DNA from: Nocardia fluminea
GTDB taxonomy: Bacteria > Actinomycetota > Actinomycetes > Mycobacteriales > Mycobacteriaceae
Length of the DNA: 64,000 nucleotides
Direction: 5' to 3'
Assembly (NCBI RefSeq): GCF_002846365.1
Contig: NZ_PJMW01000002.1
Span: 3,224,001 to 3,288,000 of the forward strand
Shown here: piece by piece, positions 43,327 to 52,193 of the stretch
Numbering within the stretch: position 1 is the first letter of the stretch
Layout of the letters: every line of letters begins with the position of its first letter
The notes under the pieces: generated by a model
What the model was told of the DNA's origin: nothing
The model's database searches: none
Seen by the model: only the letters and a program-made list of their open reading frames with translations
Translations under genes and position numbers: made by a program

Positions 43327-44064
43327 TCAGCGGTCCGGGTATTCGGCGATGAGCGAGCCGAGGAAGCAGTTGGCCGCCTGCACGGCCCGCTCGGCGTCAC
43401 CGTCGATGACGGCCTGCACCAGTTCGGCGTGCTCGGTGTCGTACGCGTCGTCGGATTTGGCGGTCCGCGCGTGGATCACCTGCTCGATGATCGGCAGCAG
43501 CGAGTCGTAGAACTCCAGGTATACCGCGTTGTGGCTGGCGACGACGATCGCGCGGTGTAATTCGACGTCGGCGGCGATGGCCACCGGGTCGGCTTCGGCC
43601 CAGTTCCGGTTGCTGCGTTCGGCGAGCAAACGCTGGAGGGTGGCGATATCGGCGTCGTCGCGGCGGCGCGCGGCCAGGCCCGCCGCGGTGGTGTCGAGGG
43701 CCTGGCGCAGTTCGAGGATGTCGCGTTCGTGCGCGTCGGCGAAGTACTTGCCCAGTGTGCCGCCGACCTCGGACGTGGCGATCACATAGGTGCCCGAGCC
43801 CTGACGGCGTTCGAGCATGCCCGCGTGCACGAGGGCCTGAACGGCTTCGCGCACGGTGTTCCGGCCGGTCCCGGTGAGCTCGGTGAGTTCCGGTTCGGTG
43901 GGGATCCGCTGACCCACCGGCCAACGGCCGGAACGGATCTCGGCCCGAAGCTGTTCGGTGACCTGGGCGATGAGGCTGGTACGCCGGACGGGTTGCACGT
44001 CAGCAAGGGTACTGGGCTCGTCCGCCGAGTCACCCCGTGTCCTCGCGGTCGGGAGATCGCTCAC
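43327..44064 (-). CDS. GntR-family regulator, FadR subfamily
   Basis: A 245-residue regulator. The winged helix (~28-95) has LRAEIRSGRWPVGQRIPTEP and GRNTVREAVQALVHAGMLER. The FCD ligand domain has the metal-binding His in VELHRAIVVASHN. It starts at GTG 44064. It could control the downstream narK or the divergent CynX-like permease, whose promoter begins 7 bp away. Confidence 0.92.
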   Translation of the reverse strand: MSDLPTARTRGDSADEPSTLADVQPVRRTSLIAQVTEQLRAEIRSGRWPVGQRIPTEPELTELTGTGRNTVREAVQALVHAGMLERRQGSGTYVIATSEVGGTLGKYFADAHERDILELRQALDTTAAGLAARRRDDADIATLQRLLAERSNRNWAEADPVAIAADVELHRAIVVASHNAVYLEFYDSLLPIIEQVIHARTAKSDDAYDTEHAELVQAVIDGDAERAVQAANCFLGSLIAEYPDR

Positions 44065-44070
44065 AGTCGC

Positions 44071-44106
44071 TTGGCACCAGTCATCGGGTCATCCTATGAT
44101 TTACCG
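44071..44106 (+). promoter_or_regulatory. housekeeping-type promoter of the CynX-like gene, leaderless
   Basis: TTGGCA (44071-44076) and TATGAT (44095-44100) are separated by 18 bases, close to the sigma-70/SigA consensus. The -10 box ends 6 bases before the GTG start at 44107, so the transcript should begin at or next to the start codon. Confidence 0.6.
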
Positions 44107-45474
44107 GTGCCGCCACTCCGTGAATTTCAGCCAGGTTCAGGTGCCGGGCCTACTTTGGTGGGCGACCGGCGCGACGTCGTCGACCCTGTCAGCCCGTTCC
44201 CGGTGAGTCACCCGGGCGCTCCCGGCGTCAGCGCGTCTGCGGTCAGTGGTAGCGAGGTCGATTCTCCGGAGATCACTCGTCGGTCATTGATCGAGGGACG
44301 ACTGCTGGTGCTGGCGGCCATCATCATGTCGGCGCTGACCTTGCGCGCCGCGGTCACCGCGTTCAGCCCGCTGGCCGAGAAGATCGGCGCCGAGGTCGGG
44401 TACGGGACCGGGATCGTCGGGGTGTTCGGCATGTTGCCGACCGCGATGTTCGGGCTCGCCGGGCTGATCACGCCGCTGATCGCGCGCCGTTTCGGGCTCG
44501 AGCGCACCGTGTTCGTGGCGATGTTGCTGGCGGGGTTCGGGTCCCTGGTGCGCGTGTTCTCCTCCGGTACCGGCGAGCTGCTGGCGTTCTCGGGCGTGGC
44601 GCTGCTCGGCATGGGTATCGGCAATGTGGTGATTCCGCCGCTGGTGAAGCGGTATTTCGGCGATCACCTGGCCGCGATCAGTTCGCTCTATATCGTGATG
44701 GTGCAGCTCAGTACCGTCATCCCGGCCTTCATCGCGGTGCCGGTCGCCGAGGCGCACGGCTGGCGGATCTCGATGGGCGTGTGGGCGCTGGTCGGTTTCG
44801 CGGCCGCGATCCCGTGGTTGGTCGTGCTGCGCGGTCGCCGTGGTCGCGACACCGTCGACACCACCGCGTTGCCCGCCGAAGCGCCCGAGACCGGTCAGGC
44901 CTGGCGTTCGCCGGTGGCGTGGGGGATGGCGGGCATGTTCGGTATGACCTCGCTGACCACGTACGCGATGTTCGCCTGGCTGCCCAAGATCCTGTCCGAC
45001 GCGGGCGCGAGCGCCGGGTTCGGCGGCAGCATGGTCGGTCTGTTCGCGCTGATCGGGCTGGTCGGGGCGCTGGGCGCGCCCACCGTGGTCTCGCGGATGC
45101 GTAATCCGTTCCCCGTCGTGGTCGGCTGCGTGGTGCTGTTCGCGATCGCGTTCGCCGGCCTGCTGGTGTCGCCGATGCACGCCACTCTGCTGTGGGTCCT
45201 GCTCCTCGGTCTCGGCCCGTCCACCTTCCCGATGGCATTGACGCTGATCAACCTGCGCACCCGCACACCCCAGGGGTCCGCGGCGCTGTCGGGCTTCACC
45301 CAGGGCGTCGGTTACGCGATCGCCTGCGTCGGTCCGCTGCTGTTCGGCATGCTGCACACCTGGACGGGCGGCTGGCTCGCCCCGTTCGCCATGCTCGTCG
45401 TCGCCCTCGGTGTGCTCCTCGCTGGCGCCTGGCAGGCGTGCAAACCGCGCATGCTCGAAGACTCCTGGAATTGA
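44107..45474 (+). CDS. MFS transporter, CynX-like (cyanate permease family)
   Basis: A 455-residue permease with about 12 hydrophobic helices beginning LLVLAAIIMSALTLRAAVTA. It includes GMGIGNVVIPPLVKRYF and GLGPSTFPMALTLIN, typical of CynX-type transporters, which import cyanate, nitroimidazoles or related small anions. A 50-residue soluble N-terminus precedes the first helix. The frame is open to 43729, but the promoter and family length favour GTG 44107. It is divergent from the GntR gene and upstream of the nitrite operon, which suggests a nitrogen-related substrate. Confidence 0.85.
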   Translation: MPPLREFQPGSGAGPTLVGDRRDVVDPVSPFPVSHPGAPGVSASAVSGSEVDSPEITRRSLIEGRLLVLAAIIMSALTLRAAVTAFSPLAEKIGAEVGYGTGIVGVFGMLPTAMFGLAGLITPLIARRFGLERTVFVAMLLAGFGSLVRVFSSGTGELLAFSGVALLGMGIGNVVIPPLVKRYFGDHLAAISSLYIVMVQLSTVIPAFIAVPVAEAHGWRISMGVWALVGFAAAIPWLVVLRGRRGRDTVDTTALPAEAPETGQAWRSPVAWGMAGMFGMTSLTTYAMFAWLPKILSDAGASAGFGGSMVGLFALIGLVGALGAPTVVSRMRNPFPVVVGCVVLFAIAFAGLLVSPMHATLLWVLLLGLGPSTFPMALTLINLRTRTPQGSAALSGFTQGVGYAIACVGPLLFGMLHTWTGGWLAPFAMLVVALGVLLAGAWQACKPRMLEDSWN

Positions 45475-45575
45475 TCTCACTGTTCGAGTTGCGAACCGGT
45501 GCGTCCGGAGTAATGCTGTGTAGATCACACCCTCACGGGTGTTTCCGCCGATTTCTTGCCGCTTCCTTACCTGCG

Positions 45576-45602
45576 GAAATCGTTGCGATACATGCCTGAA
45601 AC
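45576..45602 (+). promoter_or_regulatory. GlnR-like array upstream of the narK2-nirBD operon
   Basis: GAAAT-N6-GATAC-N6-GAAAC, three five-base boxes at exact 11-base phasing, lies 130 bp before the narK2 start. The phasing and GAAAC box fit actinobacterial GlnR sites, which activate nitrite assimilation; one box deviates from GTnAC. Confidence 0.4.
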
Positions 45603-45613
45603 AAAAGGGCTGA

Positions 45614-45643
45614 TCTCACCTCCCTGATCGGGCGGAGGTGAGA
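45614..45643. promoter_or_regulatory. inverted repeat in the narK2 leader
   Basis: TCTCACCTCC and GGAGGTGAGA form a perfect 10-bp inverted repeat with a 10-base spacer. It lies about 90 bp before narK2 and 140 bp past the CynX-like gene. It may be a regulator site or a leader hairpin; the distance makes it a poor terminator for the upstream gene. Confidence 0.4.
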
Positions 45644-45731
45644 AACCGTTGATTCAAGCGACATTTCCCGCAGCATTTCGGCAATACCCATTTCCTACCG
45701 TTGGGCCATCGCACTTTTGGGAGGCCCAATC

Positions 45732-47183
45732 TTGAGCACGCTGAAGCGGAACCACGACATCGAGCACTGGGATGCCGAAGATGTCGCGGCCTGGGAGGCC
45801 GGCGGCAAGGACGTAGCCAAGCGCAACCTGATCTGGTCTGTGATCGCTGAGCACATCGGATTCTCGGTGTGGTCGATCTGGTCGGTGATGGTGCTGTTCA
45901 TGCCCACCGACAAGTACGGCATCGACGCGGCAGGCAAGTTCTTCCTCGTCGCCATGCCCACCCTGGTCGGCGCGTTCCTGCGCATCCCCTATACCGTCGC
46001 CACCGCCCGCTTCGGCGGCCGCAACTGGACGATCTTCTCCGCGTTCCTGCTGCTCATCCCGCTGCTGCTGACGCTGTACTTCGTCAACCAGCCCGGCACT
46101 TCCTACACCACCTTCCTGGTCGTTGCCGCGTTCGCCGGCTTCGGTGGCGGCAACTTCGCGTCGTCGATGACCAACATCAACGCCTTCTATCCCCAGCGCC
46201 TCAAGGGCTGGGCACTGGGCATGAACGCCGGTGGCGGCAACATCGGCGTCCCGGTGATCCAGCTGCTCGGCCTGCTGGTACTGGTCACCCTCGGTGGCGA
46301 CTACGCCTCGGTCATCTGCGCGGTCTACCTGGTCCTGGTCGGCGTCACCGCCGTCGGCGCCGCCCTCTTCATGGACAACCTGACCAACCAGAAGGCCGAC
46401 ATGTCCTACATGGTCAAGGCCCTGCGGGTACCGCAGTCCTGGGCGATCGCCTTCCTCTACATCGGCACCTTCGGTTCGTTCATCGGTTACAGCTTCGCCT
46501 TCGCGCAGATCCTGCAGATCAGCTTCAAGGCCGGCGGCGACACCGCCGCCCAGGCCGCCATCCACGCCGCGTCGATCGCCTTCGTCGGCCCGCTGCTCGG
46601 CTCGCTGGCCCGCCCCTACGGCGGCAAGATGGCCGACCGGATCGGTGGCAGCAAGGTCACCATCGCCACCTTCGGCGCCATGATGCTCGCGGCGCTGCTC
46701 GTGGTCACCGCCTCGACGATGGCCGACGGCAACAAGGGTGTTGCCACCGGCGCCACCATGACCCTGCTGGTCGCGGGCTTCATCGCCCTGTTCGTCCTGT
46801 CCGGTTTCGGCAACGGTGCCGTCACCAAGATCATCCCGTCGGTGTTCGAGGCCAAGTCCAAGAGCCTGCCGGTCTCGCGGGTCGAGCAGGCGGCCTGGTC
46901 GCAGAACACCTCCGGCGCCCTGATCGGCTTCGTCGGCGCCATCGGCGCCCTCGGCGGGGTCGGCATCAACATGGTGTTGCGCAGCTCCTACGCCAGCACC
47001 GCTTCGGCCACCAACGCGTTCTGGGTCTTCCTGGCCTTCTACGTGGTCTGCGCCGCCGTTACCTGGACGGTGTTCCTGCGCCGTCCGCGCCTTACCTCCG
47101 ACTCCGATGTCGTGGTCGAGGCCGAGTCCCTGGTCCTCGAGGCCGAAACAAACGCTTCGTCGGCCAATTCGTCGGCTCGCTGA
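45732..47183 (+). CDS. nitrate/nitrite transporter, NarK2/NarK3 type (MFS)
   Basis: A 483-residue permease with about 12 helices, an N-terminal stretch (NHDIEHWDAEDVAAWEAGGK) and the nitrate-signature segments AFAGFGGGNFASSMTNINAF and SGFGNGAVTKIIPSVFEA. It starts at TTG 45732 behind GGGAGG; TTG 45717 is in frame but lies on the ribosome site. First gene of the nitrite operon, it most likely brings in nitrate or nitrite for NirBD. A second NarK is encoded at 41677-43158. Confidence 0.93.
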   Translation: MSTLKRNHDIEHWDAEDVAAWEAGGKDVAKRNLIWSVIAEHIGFSVWSIWSVMVLFMPTDKYGIDAAGKFFLVAMPTLVGAFLRIPYTVATARFGGRNWTIFSAFLLLIPLLLTLYFVNQPGTSYTTFLVVAAFAGFGGGNFASSMTNINAFYPQRLKGWALGMNAGGGNIGVPVIQLLGLLVLVTLGGDYASVICAVYLVLVGVTAVGAALFMDNLTNQKADMSYMVKALRVPQSWAIAFLYIGTFGSFIGYSFAFAQILQISFKAGGDTAAQAAIHAASIAFVGPLLGSLARPYGGKMADRIGGSKVTIATFGAMMLAALLVVTASTMADGNKGVATGATMTLLVAGFIALFVLSGFGNGAVTKIIPSVFEAKSKSLPVSRVEQAAWSQNTSGALIGFVGAIGALGGVGINMVLRSSYASTASATNAFWVFLAFYVVCAAVTWTVFLRRPRLTSDSDVVVEAESLVLEAETNASSANSSAR

Positions 47184-47213
47184 CAACCGACCACAACCAA
47201 GGAGGTCACTCTC

Positions 47214-49763
47214 ATGAACAGCACTCGTAAAACAGCGGTCGTGGTCGGCCACGGCATGGTCGGACACCGTTTCGTCGAAGCCCTTCGCTCGCGCGACGAA
47301 GCAGGTCAGTGGCGGGTCATCATCCTGTCGGAGGAGAAGCTGCCCGCGTACGACCGCGTCGGCCTGTCCTACTACGTCGGCAACTGGAACGCCGACGACC
47401 TGGCCCTGCCCGGCAACATGTACGACGGTGACGACCTGGTCGACCTGCGGCTGGGCCAGCGCGGCGAGGCCATCGACCTCGCGGCCAAGACCGTCACCAG
47501 CACCAGCGGCGACGTCATCGCCTACGACGCGCTGGTCATGGCCACCGGTTCCTACCCGTTCGTGCCGCCGGTCCCCGGCCACGACCTGCCCGAGTGCTTC
47601 GTCTACCGCACCATCGACGACCTCGACGGCATCCGTGCCGCCGCCGAAGCGGCCGGTCCCGGCGCGCACGGTGTGGTCGTCGGCGGCGGTCTGCTCGGCC
47701 TGGAAGCGGCCAACGCGCTGCGCCTGCTCGGCATGACCCCGCACGTCATCGAGTACAACGGGCGCCTGATGCCCGCCCAGGTCGACGCCGGTGGTGGCGC
47801 GATCCTGGAGAAGCTCGTCACCGATATCGGCCTCAATGTGCACACCGGGGTCGGCACCGCCAAGATCGTCTCGATCGAGGAGGAGGGCGCCGACAAGGTC
47901 ACCGTGCACCTGTCCGACGATGCCGAGATCAAGGCCTCGCTGGTGGTGTTCTCCGCCGGTGTCCGCCCGCAGGACGCCCTCGCCAAGGCCTCGGGCCTCG
48001 AGATCGGCGCCCGCGGCGGCATCCTGACCGACCTCGCCCTGCAGACCTCGGACCCGAGCGTCTACGCCATCGGTGAGTGCGCCGCGATCGAGGGCGTCTG
48101 CTACGGCCTGGTCGCCCCCGGTTACACCACCGCCGAGATCGTCGCCGACCGCCTGCTGGGCGGCGCGGGCGAGTTCCCCGGTGCCGATATGTCCACCAAG
48201 CTCAAGCTGATGGGCGTCGACGTGGCGTCCTTCGGTGACGCGCACGGCACCACCGAGGGCGCCCTCGAGGTCGTGCTGCACGACGCGGCCAAAGGCACCT
48301 ACGCCAAGCTGGTCGTCTCCGACGACGCCCAGACCCTGCTCGGCGGCATCCTCGTCGGTGACGCCAGCCAGTACGCCGCCCTTCGCCCGCTGGTCGGCCG
48401 CCCGCTGCCCGCCGACGCCGCCGCCCTGATCTCCCCGGCCGGCGCCGAACTCGGTGCCGACTCGCTGCCCGACGACGCCCAGATCTGCTCCTGCAACAAC
48501 GTCAGCAAGGGCGCCATCTGCGGCGCGATCGCCGAGGGTGCCTGCGACATCCCGGCCGTCAAGAGCTGCACCAACGCCGGTACCTCCTGCGGTGGCTGTG
48601 TGCCGATGATCAAGAAGCTGCTCGAGCAGTCCGGTGTGGCCCTGTCGAAGTCGCTGTGTGAGCACTTCACCCAGTCGCGTGCCGAGCTCTACGACGTGGT
48701 CGCCGTCACCGGCATCCGCACCTTCTCCGAGCTGATCGCCAAGCACGGCAAGGGCTCGGGCTGCGATATCTGCAAGCCGACTGTCGCCTCGATCCTGGCG
48801 TCGACCTCGAGCGACCACATCCTCGAGGGCGAGCAGGCCGCGCTGCAGGACACCAACGACCACTTCCTGGCCAACCTGCAGAAGAACGGCACCTACTCGG
48901 TCGTTCCCCGGATGCCCGGTGGCGAGGTGACCGCCGACCAGCTGATCGTGATCGGTGAGGTCGCCAAGGAGTTCGGCCTCTACGTCAAGGTCACCGGTGG
49001 TCAGCGCATCGACCTGTTCGGCGCCCGCGTGGAGCAGCTGCCGCTGATCTGGAAGCGCCTGGTCGACGTCGGCATGGAGTCCGGCCACGCCTACGGCAAG
49101 TCGCTGCGCACCGTGAAGAGCTGCGTCGGCTCCACCTGGTGCCGCTACGGCCAGCAGGACTCGGTCGGCATGGCCGTGCTGCTGGAGAAGCGCTACCGCG
49201 GCCTTCGCTCCCCGCACAAGATCAAGCTGGCCGTGTCGGGGTGCGCGCGTGAATGCGCCGAGGCCCGCGGCAAGGACGTCGGCGTGATCGCCACCGAGCA
49301 CGGCTGGAACCTTTACGTCGGCGGCAACGGCGGCCTGACCCCCAAGCACGCGGTGCTGCTGGCCGGCGACCTCGACGACGAGACCCTGATCAGCTACATC
49401 GACCGCTACCTGATGTTCTACATCCGCACCGCCGACCGCCTGCAGCGCACCGCGCCGTGGCAGGAGGCCCTCGAGGGTGGGTTCGACTACCTCAAGGCCG
49501 TCGTCTGTGACGACAGCCTCGGTATCGCCGGTGACCTCGAGGCCGCCATGGCCAAGCACGTCGAGGGCTACAAGGACGAGTGGGCGGCCGTGCTCGAGGA
49601 CGAGAACAAGCTCTCGCGCTTCGTCTCCTTCGTCAATGCCCCTGACGAGGCCGACCCCACGATTTCGTTCGACGACAGCGGCGAACGCAAGGTACCAGTG
49701 CTCCTCGGTCTTCCCGGCATGCCCGTCGGTGTTGCTTCGGACACAGCACCGGCCGGGAAATAA
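47214..49763 (+). CDS. nirB: assimilatory nitrite reductase (NADH) large subunit
   Basis: An 849-residue enzyme that reduces nitrite to ammonium. The N-terminal pyridine-nucleotide oxidoreductase (~1-400) begins AVVVGHGMVGHRFVEAL. The BFD-like [2Fe-2S] domain reads CSCNNVSKGAICGAI with CTNAGTSCGGC. The C-terminal siroheme/[4Fe-4S] domain has CVGSTWCRYG and SGCARECAEA with the four cluster Cys. The start ATG follows AAGGAGG, 30 bp after narK2. Siroheme should be supplied by the HemD- and CbiX-type products downstream. Confidence 0.97.
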   Translation: MNSTRKTAVVVGHGMVGHRFVEALRSRDEAGQWRVIILSEEKLPAYDRVGLSYYVGNWNADDLALPGNMYDGDDLVDLRLGQRGEAIDLAAKTVTSTSGDVIAYDALVMATGSYPFVPPVPGHDLPECFVYRTIDDLDGIRAAAEAAGPGAHGVVVGGGLLGLEAANALRLLGMTPHVIEYNGRLMPAQVDAGGGAILEKLVTDIGLNVHTGVGTAKIVSIEEEGADKVTVHLSDDAEIKASLVVFSAGVRPQDALAKASGLEIGARGGILTDLALQTSDPSVYAIGECAAIEGVCYGLVAPGYTTAEIVADRLLGGAGEFPGADMSTKLKLMGVDVASFGDAHGTTEGALEVVLHDAAKGTYAKLVVSDDAQTLLGGILVGDASQYAALRPLVGRPLPADAAALISPAGAELGADSLPDDAQICSCNNVSKGAICGAIAEGACDIPAVKSCTNAGTSCGGCVPMIKKLLEQSGVALSKSLCEHFTQSRAELYDVVAVTGIRTFSELIAKHGKGSGCDICKPTVASILASTSSDHILEGEQAALQDTNDHFLANLQKNGTYSVVPRMPGGEVTADQLIVIGEVAKEFGLYVKVTGGQRIDLFGARVEQLPLIWKRLVDVGMESGHAYGKSLRTVKSCVGSTWCRYGQQDSVGMAVLLEKRYRGLRSPHKIKLAVSGCARECAEARGKDVGVIATEHGWNLYVGGNGGLTPKHAVLLAGDLDDETLISYIDRYLMFYIRTADRLQRTAPWQEALEGGFDYLKAVVCDDSLGIAGDLEAAMAKHVEGYKDEWAAVLEDENKLSRFVSFVNAPDEADPTISFDDSGERKVPVLLGLPGMPVGVASDTAPAGK

Positions 49764-49826
49764 GCACTTAACGCTGCGGAAACAGGGCGCCTGTACCAAT
49801 AGGTAAGGCGTTCGGAGGAGGAACCG

Positions 49827-50207
49827 ATGACCGTTATCGACACACCCACCATCACCACTGAGACCGTGACCTGGACCCAGGCTTGCCGGCTCGATTTCCT
49901 GATCCCGGGGCGCGGCGTGGCTGTCCTGCTGAAGGGCGGCCGTCAGGCGGCTCTGTTCCTACTCACCGACGGCACGCTCGCCGCCGTCGGCAATATCGAT
50001 CCGTTCGGCCGGGCCGCGGTGATGTCACGCGGCATCATCGGTGATCGTGGCGGTGTTCCCGTCGTCGCGTCGCCGCTGCTCAAGCAGGCTTTCTCGCTGA
50101 TCGACGGCCGCTGTCTGGACGACGAGTCGCAGTCCCTGCCGGTGTACGCCGTGCAACTCGACGGCGGCGTCGTCGCGGTCTCCAACGAGCCGGTGCAGAC
50201 CCCATGA
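49827..50207 (+). CDS. nirD: nitrite reductase (NADH) small subunit
   Basis: A 126-residue Rieske-fold subunit without the Cys/His iron-sulfur ligands, normal for NirD (LIPGRGVAVLLKGGRQAALF and SRGIIGDRGGVPVVASPLLK). The ATG follows GGAGGAGG. Its stop overlaps the start of the HemD-type gene. Confidence 0.95.
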   Translation: MTVIDTPTITTETVTWTQACRLDFLIPGRGVAVLLKGGRQAALFLLTDGTLAAVGNIDPFGRAAVMSRGIIGDRGGVPVVASPLLKQAFSLIDGRCLDDESQSLPVYAVQLDGGVVAVSNEPVQTP

Positions 50208-51448
50208 CCTCTCCCACCGACAGTGGCCCCTGCCTTGCCGGCTTCACCATCGGCGTCACCGCGGCTCGCCGCGCCGAGGAATTCAGCACCCTGCTCACCC
50301 GCAAGGGCGCGAGCGTCGTGTCAGCCCCTGCGATCCGCATCATTCCGCTGGCCGATGACACCGAGCTCGAGCGGGTCACCGAACTGCTGATCGCCGATCC
50401 GCCGCAGATCACCGTCGCCACCACCGGCATCGGCTTCCGCGGCTGGATGGAAGCGGCGGAGGGCTGGGGCCTGGCCGAGGTTCTGCGCGACACCCTCGCC
50501 TCGACCCGCATGCTGGCCCGCGGCCCCAAGGCCAAGGGCGCGATCCGCGCCGCCGAACTGCGTGAGGAATGGTCGCCTGCCTCGGAGTCCTCGGCCGAAG
50601 TGCTCGACCATCTGCTGGCCGAGGGCGTCGAAGGCGTCCGCATCGCGGTGCAGTTGCACGGCGCGACCACCGAGTGGGAGCCGGTTCCCGACTTCTGCGA
50701 GGTGCTGCGCTGCGCGGGCGCCGACGTGGTCCCCGTCCCGGTGTACCGCTGGGAGCCGCCGGCCGATCGTGGGCCGATGGACAACATGATCGATGCGATC
50801 ATCTCCGGCAGCCTGGACTGCGTCACCTTCACCAGCGCGCCCGCCGTGGCGTCACTGTTGATGCGCGCCAAGGAAACCGGGCTGCTCGAGTCGGTGCTGC
50901 ACGCGTTCCGCGGCCGGGTGCTCGCGGCCTGCGTCGGTCCGATCACCGCGGCCCCGCTGGAAGAACTCGGCGTGCCGACGACGATGCCCGGCCGTGCCCG
51001 GCTGGGTGCGCTGGCTCGCCATGTGGCAGAAGAACTTCCGCGTCGCGCCAGCCGCATCTACGCGGCCGGTCATCTGATCAGCGTGCGCGGTGGCTGTGTT
51101 GTCGTCGACGGGGAGGTGCGTCAGCTGGCGCCCGCCCCGATGGCCTTGATGCGATCGCTGGCTCGTCAGCCAGGCCGGGTCGTGTCGCGGGAAGATCTGC
51201 TGGCCGCGTTGCCCGGTGGCGGTGACGACACCCACGCGGTGGAGACCGCGATCGCGCGACTGCGCGCCGGACTGGGTACTCCCAAGGCGATCCAGACCGT
51301 GGTCAAGCGCGGCTACCGGCTGGCGCTGGACGCGGCCGACTGCTCCGACACGCCACCCGTGCGGGCGGCTGTCCAGGCACCGCACGCCGCGGGGATCGGA
51401 ACGCCCGCCCGCTCGCCCCGGCCCGCCCAAGCGATCGGAGTGTGGTGA
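50204..51448 (+). CDS. uroporphyrinogen-III synthase fused to a winged-helix DNA-binding domain
   Basis: A 414-residue fusion. Residues ~10-260 form the HemD two-lobe fold (GFTIGVTAARRAEEFSTLL, then LARGPKAKGAIRAAEL, SLDCVTFTSAPAVASLLM and LAACVGPITAAPLEELGVP), which closes the tetrapyrrole ring. Residues ~285-375 are an OmpR-type wHTH (SLARQPGRVVSREDLLAALP and TAIARLRAGLGTPKAIQTVV, then KRGYRL). The same fusion exists in M. tuberculosis (Rv0260c), next to cbiX and narK3. It probably makes precursor for siroheme, regulates the pathway, or both. Its ATG overlaps the nirD stop and its stop overlaps the cbiX start. Confidence 0.92.
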   Translation: MTSPTDSGPCLAGFTIGVTAARRAEEFSTLLTRKGASVVSAPAIRIIPLADDTELERVTELLIADPPQITVATTGIGFRGWMEAAEGWGLAEVLRDTLASTRMLARGPKAKGAIRAAELREEWSPASESSAEVLDHLLAEGVEGVRIAVQLHGATTEWEPVPDFCEVLRCAGADVVPVPVYRWEPPADRGPMDNMIDAIISGSLDCVTFTSAPAVASLLMRAKETGLLESVLHAFRGRVLAACVGPITAAPLEELGVPTTMPGRARLGALARHVAEELPRRASRIYAAGHLISVRGGCVVVDGEVRQLAPAPMALMRSLARQPGRVVSREDLLAALPGGGDDTHAVETAIARLRAGLGTPKAIQTVVKRGYRLALDAADCSDTPPVRAAVQAPHAAGIGTPARSPRPAQAIGVW

Positions 51449-52179
51449 GCGCCGGGCAGCCGGGTGAGCCGGCTCTGGTACTGGTCGCGCACGGGACTCG
51501 CAGCGCGCGCGGCGTGGAGATGATCGCCGCGCTCGCCGACGCGGTGGCCGCCGAGCTCGGCGTCGCGGTGTCCTCGGCGCCGAATACCGCGCTGCGGACC
51601 GCTTTCGTCGACGTGCTCGGCCCGTCACCGTCGGAGGTGCTGCGGGACCTCGATGGGCCCGCTGTCGTAGTTCCGGCGTTCCTCGCTTCCGGCTATCACG
51701 TGTATCAAGATGTTCCGCGTGAGGTCGCCGAGAGTGGGCACAGCGCGGTGGCTGTGACCGAGGCGATGGGGCCGGATCCGGCGCTGACCAGGATCATGGC
51801 GGTGCGGTTGCGGGCAGCGGGTTGGAAGCCGGGGGATGCGGTCGTCTTCGCGGCCGCTGGGTCTTCGGATTCGCGTGCGCGCCAGGATGTTCGGCGGGCG
51901 GCGGGGATGCTGGCCGAGCAGCTGGGTGTGCCGGTGAAGATCGGCTATGTGGCGACCGGGACGCCCAAGGTGTCCGAAGTGGTTGCCTCGCTGCGTGAGT
52001 CGGGTGCTGGGCGGGTGTTCGTTGCTTCTTATCTGCTGGCGCACGGGCTGTTTCATCAGCGGTTGCACGATGCCGGGGCCGATGGGGTGGCTGAGCCGAT
52101 CGGGGTGCATCCGGGGGTTGTTCGGTTGATTGTGGATCGGTATCGGAGTGCTGCTCGGGAGCTGGTCGGGGTTCGGTGA
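51445..52179 (+). CDS. cbiX: sirohydrochlorin ferrochelatase, CbiX family
   Basis: A 244-residue chelatase with two related CbiX domains. The first has the metal-binding His in LVLVAHGTRSARG and the strand VVVPAFLASGYHVYQDVP. The second has FVASYLLAHGLFHQRL. It inserts iron into sirohydrochlorin, the last step to the siroheme of NirB. GTG 51445 overlaps the upstream stop (GTGA). Codons near the end become noticeably less GC-biased at third positions. Confidence 0.93.
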   Translation: MSAGQPGEPALVLVAHGTRSARGVEMIAALADAVAAELGVAVSSAPNTALRTAFVDVLGPSPSEVLRDLDGPAVVVPAFLASGYHVYQDVPREVAESGHSAVAVTEAMGPDPALTRIMAVRLRAAGWKPGDAVVFAAAGSSDSRARQDVRRAAGMLAEQLGVPVKIGYVATGTPKVSEVVASLRESGAGRVFVASYLLAHGLFHQRLHDAGADGVAEPIGVHPGVVRLIVDRYRSAARELVGVR

Positions 52180-52193
52180 GGTTCGGGGTTCAG

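Noticed and set aside
45614..45643. Riboswitch such as the molybdenum-cofactor type
   Set aside because: Only one simple inverted repeat is seen; none of the conserved multi-helix elements could be recognised.
45654..49799. A 1381-codon open frame on the minus strand
   Set aside because: It is antisense to narK2 and nirB, whose products match known families end to end. Its translation is low-complexity Gly/Asp/Arg/Ala, typical of shadow frames in GC-rich DNA.
50204..51448. Classic two-component response regulator
   Set aside because: It has an OmpR-type DNA-binding domain, but the N-terminal part is a HemD fold with no receiver-domain Asp pocket.
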